From: Massospora cicadina
Taxonomy: Eukaryota > Entomophthoromycota > Entomophthoromycetes > Entomophthorales > Entomophthoraceae
Assembly: GCA_022478985.1 (NCBI GenBank)
Contig: JAKSZP010013545.1
Location: 19,191-83,190 of the forward strand
DNA length: 64,000 nt
Reading direction: 5' to 3'
Part shown: positions 43,135 through 54,010 of the stretch, in pieces
Layout: the number at the start of each line of letters is the position of its first letter
Numbering within the stretch: position 1 is the first letter of the stretch
Translations under genes and position numbers: made by a program
Notes under the pieces: generated by a model
What the model saw: the letters and a program-made list of their open reading frames with translations, nothing else
The model's database searches: none
What the model was told of the DNA's origin: nothing

Positions 43135-45489
43135 TTATGGGAAGGGAGAGGGAACGTGTGTAGGGGACGTAGCCACTATTGAGCACGTGTGGAGGAAGGG
43201 GTCTGATTTGATGAACCAGACTGGGAACCAGGAGGAGACCAGCTGTCGGTGACGCGGTGGGAGATATCCAAACATCCACACTTGAAAGTGATCCACCAAA
43301 TGAGACCGGAATCTGTGGACAGCTTCAGGGAGGGTGGGGATGGATCCAGCGATGGCATCCAAGACAATCGTGTGGATAGTCCACATGGCGATTGCAACCA
43401 CCAGAGCATGGAGGGAGGGTGGGAGGGGGGAGGTCATTGATGAAGCAAACATATCTCTTGACAGACTGAAGGGAAGTGTTTGATCCTTGTCTAGCAGACG
43501 TTGGACTTCGCGCCATATTACTTTAGAGGTGGGGCACTTCTCCAGGCGGTGGTACAGCGTTCCATACTGGCCACACACGACACAGGATGAGTGTAAAGCA
43601 TTAGAGCGCTCAGCTGTATAATACACCCACCTCAGGCAGCGCCACACATGGGAGCAGACTTGAGGCTGCAACAGAGGATGGTGTGCGTATTTCCAGATAG
43701 TCTTTTGGGTCTCAGTGGAATAAGGGATGTCCATCATGTCCAGGTAGTCCACCCTGGATAGGACTTGGGGTCGAATGGGGATCACGCCATCATGGATGGG
43801 TAGCCCCTGTACCTCTTGTGTAAACTGAGGAGAGGGGTGGCCTATTTGGGTTGTATGTCCACTAATATGAATTCTCCACTCTGCGCTTCGCATGGAGAGT
43901 AGGATTCGTTTGTAGTGAGTTTTGGTCCCGTGAGGACCTGTGGCTGATGTGTGTGATGCGAGGTATTTCATCACGGAGTGGGGGTTTGATGGATTGTTGA
44001 GGCCCAAGGCTCGGGAGAAGTTGGAGCAGGCCACGCGGGACCAGTGTTGGGATGGGAGTGTAGGAGCAGTGATGGCCGCAATCCAGGTGCCCAGGATCTT
44101 GGCGGCATGGGCTTTGAAGTCAAGTAGGCCCATGCCACCATGATGATGAGGGCCAAACATGACCTCTAGCCGTACTGGTGGAGGGCGGCCTGACCAAAGC
44201 CAACCTTGTAGCAAAGCATACAGGGATTTGAAGAAGCTTAGGGAGAAGGGGATGGCGTGGGCTCCAAACCAGACTTTGGATAGGAGCATAGAGTTGGCAA
44301 GAACAACCCTGCCAGTGAGGGTAGTAGGGTGGGCTCTGAGAGAGGAGATTCGCTTCGTCACGTTGTCCAGTATATGGCACTCCATTACTGCTGACGCGTA
44401 TCCACCTGCCTCCAACCACACGCCCAGATGGCGTACCGATCCTATGGTAGGTCGTGGCACAAAGGGGAGCACCAGTGGAGCGGTGTGTTTTGAGTTAGTA
44501 AGGTGTGGACGTGGGCCAGCAGATGGGCCAGGTTGGGAACTACTTGCTGGGGCCCAGAGGTTCTGAAACCAACCAAGGAGGATGATTTCGGTTTTGGAGG
44601 CGTTCAGTGCCGCGTTGCTTACCCGGGAATATTCCTGGATGAGGGCTTCAAGCGCGCGTGCATCTTTGTTATTAGACACCCCCACCACGCAATCATCTGC
44701 AAATGCCATTATCTTGACTAGGGTTTGGCCTGGCACATGGACCCCAGTGAGTTGGGCATTCACATTTCGCAGTAGTGGGTCAAGGCTGAAGTTGTATAAG
44801 AGTGGGCTCAGGGGGTCCCCTTATCGCAGGCCCCTTTGAGGACGGACTACTTCCATTAGGAAACCTGGGCTGCACACTGCCATTGTTGCAGATTCCGTGA
44901 GCAGCATCACCCAGTTAATGAAGCGGGGAGGTAGGCGGAATTGTTGGAGGCAGGCCCTAAGGTATTCCCAGTTTACTCTATCATAGGTCTTTTGTTGGTC
45001 CAAGAATACAAGTGCCCCAGAGGCTGTGGACTGACACACATTAGCCACAGAGTGCACGTTATCCCAAATCGACCTTCTGGGAATGAAACCAAATTGTTCT
45101 GGAGAGATGGTGGCAGATGCTACAGTCCCTAAACGGTTAGCCATAATTTTTGTTAAAATTTTGGTGTCTGTGTTTGTTAGAGAAATGGGGCGCCAGTTGG
45201 CTAAGTCTAGCCTATCCCCTTTCTTGAAGAGTGTGACCGTAAAGGCCTCATGTCCTCCTGGTAGGAGGCGTGTTTCCAACAGGCTTTGGTTGAGTGAGGC
45301 TAGCAGTAATGGGGATATATATTTAAAATATTTTTTGTAGAACTCATATGGAATGCCATCTGGGCCTGGGCATTTTTGGTTTGGCGCATTGCGAATGGTA
45401 GTCCATAATTCGTTCGGAGTAATTAAATTCATTATTTCTGGGTATTGGAAAATGGTGCAGATATGAGCTCTGTCAAGAAATTCCGCCAT
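43135..45489 (-). pseudogene. LINE H ORF2: reverse transcriptase and C-terminal domain
   Basis: One 785-codon frame broken only by a TAA at 44821-44823 after RPQRGLR, in front of GDPLSPLLY. The RT blocks in order are CPGPDGIPYEFYKK, KGDRLDLANWRPISLTN, SPEQFGFIPRRSIWDN, ALVFLDQQKTYDRVNW and VKIMAFADDCVVGVSNN. The last holds the catalytic FADD, which is intact. The C-terminal part has CVVCGQYGTLYHRLEKC, a C-x2-C-x7-H-x4-C zinc motif common in LINE ORF2 proteins. No RNase H domain is seen. At the stop, F and other LINEs suggest a Gln codon (CAA), so this is probably a single C-to-T change. Confidence 0.94.
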
Positions 45490-45513
45490 TTCGGCCAGCT
45501 GAATTGGTTCGGC

Positions 45514-46047
45514 TCAGTATAACTCAGAGTAATATCTTTGCATTTCGATTGCCACTTCAGCCAGTGTGTCCACAATAGAATTATCCGATCTTTGCACCTG
45601 TGTGCAGGCCACGCTCTGGCGTTTTGCAAAAATTTTTTTTGAAGAAGTATGCGGTGCACTTGTCATCTTTAGCGATGTGTGTGGCCCTGTATTGGACACA
45701 AACTCAATGTTTGTGTTGCCTTTCAAGTGCGTTGAGGTGGGCGGCTGCCTCCGCCCACTTCTGGCCCCATGCAGGGCTATATCCTGAGGCTGGAATGTTG
45801 GACTCCAAGTGGGCCAATTCTGCCAGCACGCACAATATAACCACTGATGTGGCTCATGAGCGTCTGGATGAGAGATGGCGATAGTGGTGGATGGTGTCTT
45901 CTTTGAAAGTTGCTCATGTGGAAATGGGGTCCACGCAAAATGGTGCAACAAACGATTTTGCCAAAGTTGCCTCTTCCACCCACATGGAAAATCCTGGCGA
46001 CGTGAGCTCTGGGGGGCAGATTTTGCACCAATGTGGGGCCTTTGCAA
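45514..46047 (-). pseudogene. LINE H ORF2 linker between endonuclease and RT
   Basis: 177 codons in the same frame as the RT, separated from it by a TGA at 45514-45516 after YYSELY. The content is a helical, basic linker (VACTQVQRSDNSIVDTLAEV, EIHRYY-like MQRYYSELY) that in LINEs joins the endonuclease to the RT. The corresponding piece in F is 27195-27450. Confidence 0.8.
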
Positions 46048-46049
46048 CT

Positions 46050-46762
46050 GTGACGGGTAAGTGGTATGTTATCGAGACCAGTCAGTGGTTGGAGAATTTC
46101 ATTTTCATTGTTTTGAAGTGGGAGATGTGGGGTTGGAATTTCGCCGGTGCTAGAATAAGGTCAATGCAGGTCATGGACCTTAATTGGCCGTTGTGGACGT
46201 GGGGACGCATCATATTTTTGAGCAGTGGGGCATGTCGCGGCAGCGCATCCATTAACCCAAGGGTGGCTTTTAGAACGCGTAGTTCTATGTGACCCTGTGG
46301 GGCGTAGGGTGAGGGTGGCCACCGGTCCATTGGTGAGGTTAGCCAACAGTTCATGTCACCAATTAGGAAAGAATTGGGGGTAGCGGGAGGGATTTGACCG
46401 ATGAGAAAAATTCCCGACGCTCTTGTGCACCATTTGGGGCATAAATGTTGACGATTGTGTGTGCAACATCAGCCCATGAGAAGGTGACAACGAGCACTCA
46501 GCTATTTAGGAATGTTTCTAAAAATGTAAATTTGAAAAAATTGTTTTTCTGAATTAGCACCCCACAGTGCTTCGACCAAAAGGATAGGGATGGTAGGAGC
46601 ATTGTTTTCCAAGCTTCCTTGGAACCTCGTGGACAGTGGGTTTCCTGATGGCCAGGATATCCACGGGTAAACTGTTTTGTAAAAACTCAGTTTCCTAGCC
46701 TGGGATGGGGAGGCCTTGAGTCTGGCGATATTCAGCATCCCTAGAGTGAAGGTTTCCCCCAT
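46050..46762 (-). pseudogene. LINE H ORF2 endonuclease domain
   Basis: Starts at the ATG at 46760-46762 (MGETFTLGMLNIARLKA). It is an AP-endonuclease-like domain that would nick target DNA. Frames show ALWGANSEKQFFQIYIF, then VTFSWADVAHTIVNIYAPNG (about 46430-46490, another frame) and LIGDMNCWLTSPMDRWP, the GDxN metal/catalytic block. MTCIDLILAPAKFQPHISHF supplies the IDxI/SDH-like C-terminal part, with the final SDH reading ISHF. At least two frame changes lie between about 46350 and 46500. Confidence 0.88.
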
Positions 46763-46780
46763 CGCACCTTAGGTGCAAGG
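46760..46780 (-). promoter_or_regulatory. ORF1-stop/ORF2-start hairpin of LINE H
   Basis: On the minus strand, CTTGCACC, TAA, GGTGCGATG. The TAA loop (46769-46771) is the ORF1 stop. The ATG (46760-46762) is the ORF2 start, in the same frame, six bases on. Relative to F, one stem pair is U-G in RNA and one outer position is a C/U mismatch, so the structure is kept with small changes. Confidence 0.68.
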
Positions 46781-48190
46781 GGGTGGGCCCCCGGGCCCAT
46801 CAGCTTCTTCCAGGTCCCCACGGGCTTTCACAGCAGCATGGGTATTAGCAGCAACGCTATTGGGGTTTTTATTAATTTTTGTGGAAAGAGTCACATTGGC
46901 TTTGGCCTTCGCTTTTTGTTTTCCTGATGTTGGACGAATTTTTTGCGGTGCGGATTAGTTTGGTGCACCGTTGAGTGGGGCAAAAAATATTTTTTTGGTT
47001 GGGATAGGTCCCAAGTTGGTTTTGACTAGGGCTTGGGTGCAGCGATTGGGTGAGATCAAATCTCCTATCGGATCCTCAGATTGAGTGGCCCGTTCAGCAT
47101 AGGCCTCCCAATCTGATTGGGTGATGGATTCCCGAGTTGCTTCCGCCGCGAAGGTCTCCATGTCCTCCCGGCGTTGTGAGTGTGGGATGGTGGTGGTGAC
47201 CTTGGCCGCTTCCTTGGCCGTGGTCCTAATGGCCTGCTTGGCCTTCTTCCACTCCTGTGGGGAGATGATCTTTACCAATAGGTAGCAGCCTTGTGCTCCC
47301 CACAGGAAAGCCTCCTTGGTGCTTGCGGTTGGTTTGTAGTGCACCTCTCCGCTGGCCATGGCCGCTGAGGGGTGCTCTTGGAATGTGACGCCCTCTTTGA
47401 TGGGGCACACGTGCGCCTTATGGCTGAACATGTCACAGTGGGTGCAAATGGGGGGCGCGCTGTCCACGGTTACCTGGAATGGGTGGGTGGTGTGCCCTGC
47501 GATATCAATAAAGGTGGAGTGCGGGATCTGGGTTAGGTCCTTCGCGATCTCCTCAGTTGGGGTCAGAACTGTGACGGCTTTGCCAGTTCACAGGTGTGGC
47601 ATCAGCGTGAAATGTTGCATTTCGAAAGATTGTATTTCACCATATATGGCGAGACCATTTTTCAGGTGTTTTGCAAAATGTCACATTTTACTGTAGTAGG
47701 CAAAAAGTCAAACGTGAGGAAAATTTGGTTTAATTTTGTCCATCTGGTGCATTTAGTTTTGATGACCCGTTGCCCTTCGGGGAGGTCAACCACTATGCGC
47801 ACCGCTGCAGCCTCATCTGCTGCTATTTTGCTTTTGAAACCTAGGTCCAGTCAACCGCACAACATGGAGTGAGGTGCAACATACACCATGGTTAGGAAAA
47901 TTTTGTGTACATCTTCACAAAATTTTTCCCATAGGGCCGTTTTTTGGTTGTCCAGATACACACAGACTCCAAATTCCACTGACAAAAGTGGCTGGGAATG
48001 TGGCGTGTTGATGTACTGGTTGCATCGTGCTTGCCACGCGAGTATCTCTGGGGAAATTGTGACCGCCGGTTTTTTTAGATTTTTTTCTATTCCGCCGGAT
48101 TCTCTGGGGCATTTTCAAATGTTAGAGGCCGCGGGCCTTCCGCCTGCTCCTCTTGCCTTGCTTGCCCAACTGCTCCCAGACATGGGCGCA
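46769..48190 (-). pseudogene. LINE H ORF1 (CCHC protein)
   Basis: RNA-binding ORF1 of about 470 codons. I place the start at the ATG at 48181-48183. The N-terminal part has stops (for example after RPAASNI). The middle has SVEFGVCVYLDNQKTALWEK and AAAVRIVVDLPEGQRVIKTK. The last third, 46955-47467, is open: DSAPPICTHCDMFSHKAHVC holds an intact CCHC knuckle (C-x2-C-x4-H-x4-C). It ends after a TAA at 46955 and then in PCT-stop at 46769. One net frame change lies between the ends. Confidence 0.82.
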
Positions 48191-48244
48191 GACTAATCCC
48201 CTCTATGAGATTGTCAAACTAGATTTAGTCTTGAATTGAATGGG

Positions 48245-48262
48245 TTGCAAAAGTGTTTGCAA
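48245..48262 (-). other. TTGCAA inverted pair in LINE H 5' leader
   Basis: TTGCAA, six bases, TTGCAA, 13 bases inside the 5' end, as in LINE F. Confidence 0.45.
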
Positions 48263-48275
48263 CGAGAAAGAAAAG

Positions 48276-48293
48276 TTAGATGAAGTGAACATA
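48276..48293. repeat. Target site duplication of LINE H, right
   Basis: Exact copy of 42983-43000. Confidence 0.92.
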
Positions 48294-49419
48294 TCTCTCC
48301 CAATTAGTGAGATCAAGAGATCATTCCATAATTTAGCCACACAATAAATTTACACTCTTGATCTGGCAAATGATGCTGCTATTCAATCAATAAATGCCTT
48401 ATAAAAATAATTTGAGTGTATCTATGTGGATATCATAGTCAACTGAGTTTGATGTGGGTGATAATCAACAGTGGTGTGCCCGCAACATTGTTTTAGCATA
48501 ATTGGTGATCAAATGAGGATTTTGTCAGAACTAGAACATTGAAAAAATTATGGAACAGCTGGATCAGATATTGCAATAACTTGTAGAGCCTACAGTGCAC
48601 TGATACTCTGGTTCAAATCACTTGTGGTATCAGCTCCCGCCATAGTATTGGTAAAACAGAATTATCTCATACTTAAAAGGAAATATTACTGAGATGATAT
48701 GGAGAGAAACGTAATTATGATGAGAATACCCTGATCATTTTGGGGCAAACCTGATATTGGTATATCAACGGGAAGAAAAACTACCTCTGACAAAGAAGAG
48801 CAATTTGTAAAACTGATTTAAAAATGATGGTATTGTTCCCATCCAGTACAAGTTTGTTGGAAAAAAACGGAGGGAAATGCCAATGGAGATACTGAAAAAT
48901 TGTGGAATAAACTTGTGAACAAAAATGACAAATACTTTACTACTGTAAACAAACAGTCATTAACACAGGGTTAATGCTCAAAACCCCATAACAGTTATTT
49001 GAAGATGTTTTCAACCTAAGAAGGGAATTAAGGATAAAGTCATGGGTAGTGAAGGGGATCATTATTCCGGGACACAGAGAAATAATTGTGCTACTGGATA
49101 ATCAAGGAAAAAAACCAATTTAAATAAAAAAAATCAAGTCACTGCGTTTCTACATCTAATCTTAATGGCAGAGATCAGTAAAATAATATATTTGGAACGT
49201 TAACCAAGTCTTGGGATGTGCAAAAAACATGATCCACAAGGTCAACACTGGAGAATACTCAGAATAAGTATGAGACTGGTCCACCAGTCTAGAGCTGCTG
49301 AAGCTGTAATCAGGGAAGAAATCAGCAAGATAGTTGTGCATTGGCTCCTCATTCTGTAATTAGTCCATGTTTGAGTCTGATATTAATTGTAAGAAAAGGA
49401 AGATTAAAATTAAGTAGTG
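48294..49419 (+). pseudogene. J gag-pol stretch between LINE H and element B
   Basis: Mostly unreadable. The fragments EIKRSFHNLA and KQSLTQG are not diagnostic, and I do not see a protease D-T-G. The last 60 bases read SPCLSLILIVRKGRLKL, matching the SPxxLVRKKDGSLR block at the start of a Gypsy RT. It continues on the far side of B. Confidence 0.5.
49415..49419. repeat. Target site duplication of B, left
   Basis: TAGTG, repeated at 55908-55912. Confidence 0.6.
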
Positions 49420-50184
49420 TTTGTTAGACATTTGGCATTCCAGCTACAAGATAAGAATATTGTTGGTCAAAATTGGCCAATAAGGGGAGATGTAAGCCAA
49501 TTACTAGTCTGCAATAATGATAACAATTTAAATAATATAGATTAAATTGGCCAAAAGACCATGGCCCTTTCTTGGTGGAATCCTGAAAGTTTTGGCAAAA
49601 TAGTTCCAATACTTTACGGGCAATTATCATTAATTTAAACAATTAGATTACTCTAATTTCGCGGCGGACTCTGGGGCATCCATTGGATCTATCTCCCACA
49701 GCCCCTACCAGTCCCAATCAAGCACCTATGTGGGGACCACCCCCTGTTATAGTCGTAGCAGGGGTCCCCCAAGGTGCAATATTTTTCATGAAAGGGAATT
49801 AGCTAAAATATAATAAGTCATTATCCCATGGGTACATTTTACCCAAAATAATTTTCCAAGTCATTGTTCAGCCTAAGTGAAGCGAGTTTTCTGAGCTTTG
49901 TTAAGCTAACTTCACATATTTCCTATTTCAGACTAGTTTAAGCTATTCTGAACTTATTATTGAATTTCCCTCAAATCTCAATACAGTTTATTATTGAATG
50001 ATCCGAGAACAAGAGAAATTAATTTTTTCTTATTCCTCACAAAGCTTAATAAAGATTTAAAAACCCTAAATATATAAGTTTTTAAAATTTTAAGTATTTT
50101 TACTATATAGTAGTATAAATCCCATATTGTTGGATTATGGTAATTTAAAGCACCAAGAAAGCATCTCCTAAGGCCAAAATCCAA
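49420..50184 (+). repeat. 5' LTR of B
   Basis: Begins TTTGTTAGACATTTGGC and ends GGCCAAAATCCAA. It shares ACAAGATAAGAAT, GGTCAAAATTGGCC, CCCCTACCAGT and AAGGTGCAATATTTTTCATG with 55149-55907. The TATA-like block is TGTTATAGTCGTAGCAGGGG near 49745. Confidence 0.9.
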
Positions 50185-50236
50185 CAAGTGAAGCTCACTA
50201 AAGGGCCCCTGTATACCACCAAAACCTATTTATTAT

Positions 50237-51720
50237 GACAACTATTCTGGAACCAAGGCTGAATGCTTTGGAAAACCATTTACCCAGTGCTTTGGCTCGC
50301 CTTAAAATTTCTTGAACAGCGCTTATTAAAAAGGCCCTTATGGGCCCTCCCATAATATTCTTTAACCTCTGTTAAAAGATAAGTTCACGCCTGGTGAGGG
50401 CAGTATCACCTCCTTCCTCTATGCTTATGAGTCTGCAATGGAATGAGCGACAGACTTAAAAAAACCAAGTTTATCCTTCCCTGCTTAGTCAAATGGCTCA
50501 GGAGGTCATGGTTTCTCACATGGCTAAATTACCACCTGGAAAGAGGTTAAACAAGCGCTTATTAAAGATTTTGATTCAAAGCAGAGTTTACAATGGCAAA
50601 AACAGGCTTTATGTGCTTTAGCCTGCAAGAGGAGAATTAATCCCCTCATTTGTTGAGCTATTATATAGAAAAGCTCAACCTCTGTTGCTGTCCAAATTAC
50701 TCAATCTAGATGATGCTATTAATGCTATCGTGGCTAGCTTGGCATCCTATCCCTCTTTAGCAAGGCATATCTCTACAGTAAAGCATACTTGAAGCTGTAC
50801 GGGATCTTAAAGAGGCATTGATAGCCGTGGATGATTTTTATGAACCTGAACTTATGCAACAAGCACCAAAGTGGGAAGCAACTCAGACCACTTCAGCCTC
50901 TTCTATGACTGTATCCCTCTGGAACCCAGCTGCTGCAGAACTGCAACGAAAAAACACCCTTATAACATGTGAGGATAGCCAGAAATTATTGAAAGTTATG
51001 AGGCAGCGTCCCCCAGCTTCAGGTTCAAGAGCTTAGCCGGTGAAGTCAGTTATCACTTTGCCTGTTTCCCCTCTTGCCGTGCAGTATACTAAGGTGGATT
51101 AAGTATCCCACCCATCAAAGCTGATGCCTCAATCCTCCTCACCCTCAACTCAGGTTTCCCCTAGTTCACAACCTGTAGTCATGGGGCCACCCAAGCCGGG
51201 CACTTTTATGGTAAATATTAAACCCATTCCACTTCCAACGCCTCCCTCAAAAGATGGTACAGCTTCTATGCTCCCTTCTAGAGTCAAAGGGGTAGATGAG
51301 ATTGACAAAGCCTCCCTTTTGAAAAGATTAATGCCGGTTTCTCATCCCCCTCTTAGTATCTCGTCGAGGTGCATTGAAAATCCCTCTGATGACAAGTCTG
51401 AAGGGTGTTGTGAAGATGCATGCTATTATGTTTTGGGAGCTCCAATGGAAGTGCAGGTTAAGGATAGGTTGAGGCCAGAGAGAATTGATATAGCCATTAT
51501 ACCACGACGAACCTATCTTCAACAGCTGTTGAGGTTTTCAGAGGTGATTGATGCCACTAGTAATGCTGACCAGCTTATTGGTACAGTGATCCAATCCACC
51601 CAGCAGTTTCATACCCTCCAATATATCATAGAAAAATACCTTGCGATGGCTCAACGCCTTGCCACTACTCTCCAGTTGAAGGATGTTCTCGCCTTTCCCT
51701 TACTTTTGCTAACACAATAA
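50237..51720 (+). pseudogene. Gag remnant of B
   Basis: Starts at MTTILEPRLNALENHLPSAL (50237). Capsid fragments are LYRKAQPLLLSKLLNLDDAI and NAIVASLASYPSLARHI near 50670-50790. A later open frame, 51124-51720, is Ser/Pro-rich (SSPSTQVSPSSQPVVMGPPK) and ends in QFHTLQYIIEKYLAMAQRLA. Its middle (GCCEDACYYVLGAPMEVQV) parallels GGYDDSVYYILKDPAEIDV in A. It joins Gag to the protease. No intact knuckle. Confidence 0.75.
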
Positions 51721-52110
51721 CTAAGGTAGATGTTATTATCAATAAGGTGCGCGTTCTAGACATCCTTGATATGGGTGCTCCAGTGAATGTGGTCTCATCA
51801 AAGCTCATCAATAAAATTAAATTGTCGCCCAACCTGGACTATTCACAAGAGTTTGGAACTGCCAGGCCTAAAAATATGCGAGCTATTGGAGCCTACTTTC
51901 TTTACCCATACATATTGAGAATCTCATACTGGCTACCACGCTGTAGCATTAACCAATAACTCCTATGACCTACTCATTGGTACGCAATTTATGGTTGACT
52001 ATGACAATATCATCAAAAAGAAACAGGTTTTCTCTCCCTTCTAAACTATGAAGTTCTAGCATTTACAAACGATGAGCCTAAGAAGGAATATACATGCGTA
52101 ATTTAAGTAT
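51721..52110 (+). pseudogene. Retropepsin remnant of B
   Basis: VRVLDILDMGAPVNVVSS then KLINKIKLSPNLDYSQEFGT. The catalytic motif is D-M-G where A and C have D-T-G; ATG for ACG is a single C-to-T change at a CpG. The C-terminal half (NNSYDLLIGTQFMVDYDNII, about 51957-52015) is in another frame. Confidence 0.8.
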
Positions 52111-52479
52111 CCTTCTTTCGCCCTCACCCTTACTTATACCACATCGGGCAGAAACACAAATAACCTTCCTGGACCCGTGGATGGTTCAGAGGGCATTCCA
52201 TTGTATGCGTGAGACGAGGTAGTAGTCAAATTGGGTGAACAAAAGGTTATAGACACCAAATTTACTATGCAAATTTCCCGCAACTGCCTTCTGCACTTAA
52301 CAAGCTTTAGTAAATAAACCCTTTGGAATCTCGGGTATTGCCAGGTATCCTAGACCCTGTCTACCAGCGGAATATCAATCTTATTCTGGGGAATCGCTAT
52401 AACATAGACATGATTGTAAAGAAGCATTTAGAGATTGGAAAAGCCCTGTTGCTTCCCATTGAGAACATCCCCCAAGCCA

Positions 52480-53500
52480 TTAAATTGGGTCTATGCTAGA
52501 TATGGGACTACCCACTGACCAAAGGATATGCGCTTTGCCCAACGTTAAGATTTCTGATGAACTAACTCCCGGTGAACTTAATAAAGTTCATTTCTTAATG
52601 GATTCATATAGTGATAATTTATTCAAATCCAATAATGACTATGAGCATATGAAGGGCTGGTGCCACACCAATGATGTTGGCGATGCCAAGCCTATTTAGA
52701 TTTAAGCCTTATAAGAAATCTAAAGTTGAGGAGCTCCAGATGAGGACAGAGCTTAAACAGCTACCGGACGCAGGGCAGCTGGTGCATCACAAAACCCTTG
52801 AACATCCCACTTTTATTGTAAAAAATAGAATGGTGGGCATCAAGTAGTTATAGACTACTGTTAGCTGAATAACCTCACCAAGAAGGACAAATACCCAATC
52901 CCACGAATTGATGATTCACTGGCCTAAATCTCTGGGTCCATGTTCTTTTCCGCCATGGACTAGGCTAGTGGATACTGGAAAATGGATCTTTCTCCACAAG
53001 AACAGTAAAAAGTGAGCGGTTATCTGCAATGAGGGGCTTTTCTAACCTATCCAATTACCAAAAATGTTGTGCAATGCGCCCACAGCTTTCCAGCGAGCCA
53101 TGGACCACATCTTGTAAGATCTAAAGCTTAGTTGCATGATTGTATATCTTGACAATATCACCGTCTTCTCACAAGCCTTCAATGAGCACCTTTCTCATTT
53201 AAAGGAAGTTTTTCAACATTTGCGGGCCTCTCAAGTTAAGCTGATGTTCTCAAAACGTAATTCTTCCAAAAAAAGTTGGACTTCCTAGGCACGTTATCTC
53301 CTTAAATGGGATCCAGCCTCTCCAAGATAAGATTGAGGCGATATCCAAGATTCCTGCTTTCAAAACCCTCCGTGATATTCAGGTGTTTTTGGGAATGATA
53401 AGGTACTACCACCAATTCATCCCCAGATTCGCTCAGCTCAGTGAGCCCCTTGTACGCCTCTTAACTAAAACACCCCTTTTTCTTTGAAAAGTGGAACAAA
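52480..53500 (+). pseudogene. Reverse transcriptase remnant of B
   Basis: The N-terminal linker ISDELTPGELNKVHFLMDSY matches ILDELTPDELEKVHTLLDDI in A. Palm blocks: an FPPWTRLVDTGKWIFL-like reading, then MLCNAPTAFQRAMDHIL (53065-53115), then the active site CMIVYLDNITVFSQAFNEHL with YLDN in place of YLDD (about 53135-53190). The thumb IQVFLGMIRYYHQFIPRFAQ follows near 53380-53440. Stops at several points. Confidence 0.86.
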
Positions 53501-54010
53501 AAGATGCTGCAGAAACGGCCAATTCTGTGCCACCCTGATTATAGTAAACCCTTTATGCTGTTTACTGATGCTTTTGATTATGCTTTTGGAGCTATCTTGG
53601 CTCAACTGGATGAGCATGGGGTTAATTACCCTGTTTCATTTGCAGAAAGATGCTTTCTAAGGCAGGACGCAATTATAGCGTCACTGAGAAGGAATGCTGG
53701 CCATCTTTCCAGCAGTTATATACAATCGCCCTTTCTAGTGTGGGACCTCATTTAAAGAGTTTACTGACCACGCCTCTTTGAGATTACAAAATATGAAGAC
53801 ACCCACTGGGCGGTTGACAAGTTGGTCTTTAAAGCTCCAGAACTATGATATGACCATTGTACATTGAGCTGAAACGAGCCACATGAATGTTGATGGGTTG
53901 ACTCAGCTGTCTATCCTTCACTTAGATAATAATGAAGCAGAGTGGCTACATGACTTTTTATGACCCCTGATGCTTGGGAGGATCAGGACGAACCAGTCCA
54001 GAAATGCTAG
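53501..54010 (+). pseudogene. RNase H remnant of B
   Basis: The frame at 53504-53755: RPILCHPDYSKPFMLFTDAF then DYAFGAILAQLDEHGVNYPV. The first catalytic Asp (FTDAF) is present. The later blocks, EFTDHASLRLQNMKTPTGRL and NVDGLTQLSILHLDNNEAE, lie in other frames up to about 53960. Confidence 0.82.

Larger units (their letters stand above)
43001..48275 (-). mobile_element. Full-length LINE H
   Basis: Non-LTR retrotransposon of 5275 bp bounded by perfect 18-bp duplications. Its 5' end (CTTTTCTTTCTCG on the minus strand) coincides with that of F, so it is not 5'-truncated. ORF1 ends and ORF2 starts inside a hairpin. The 3' end is a short AT-rich tail (AATAAATTTTAATTT) and not a long poly(A). ORF2 is the best preserved coding region in the window, which makes this one of the youngest insertions. 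It is inserted in the gag region of J. Confidence 0.95.

Noticed and set aside
44159..44566. Plus-strand open frames across 43.2-46.3 kb
   Set aside because: They are antisense shadows of LINE H ORF2, whose minus-strand reading has all RT blocks.
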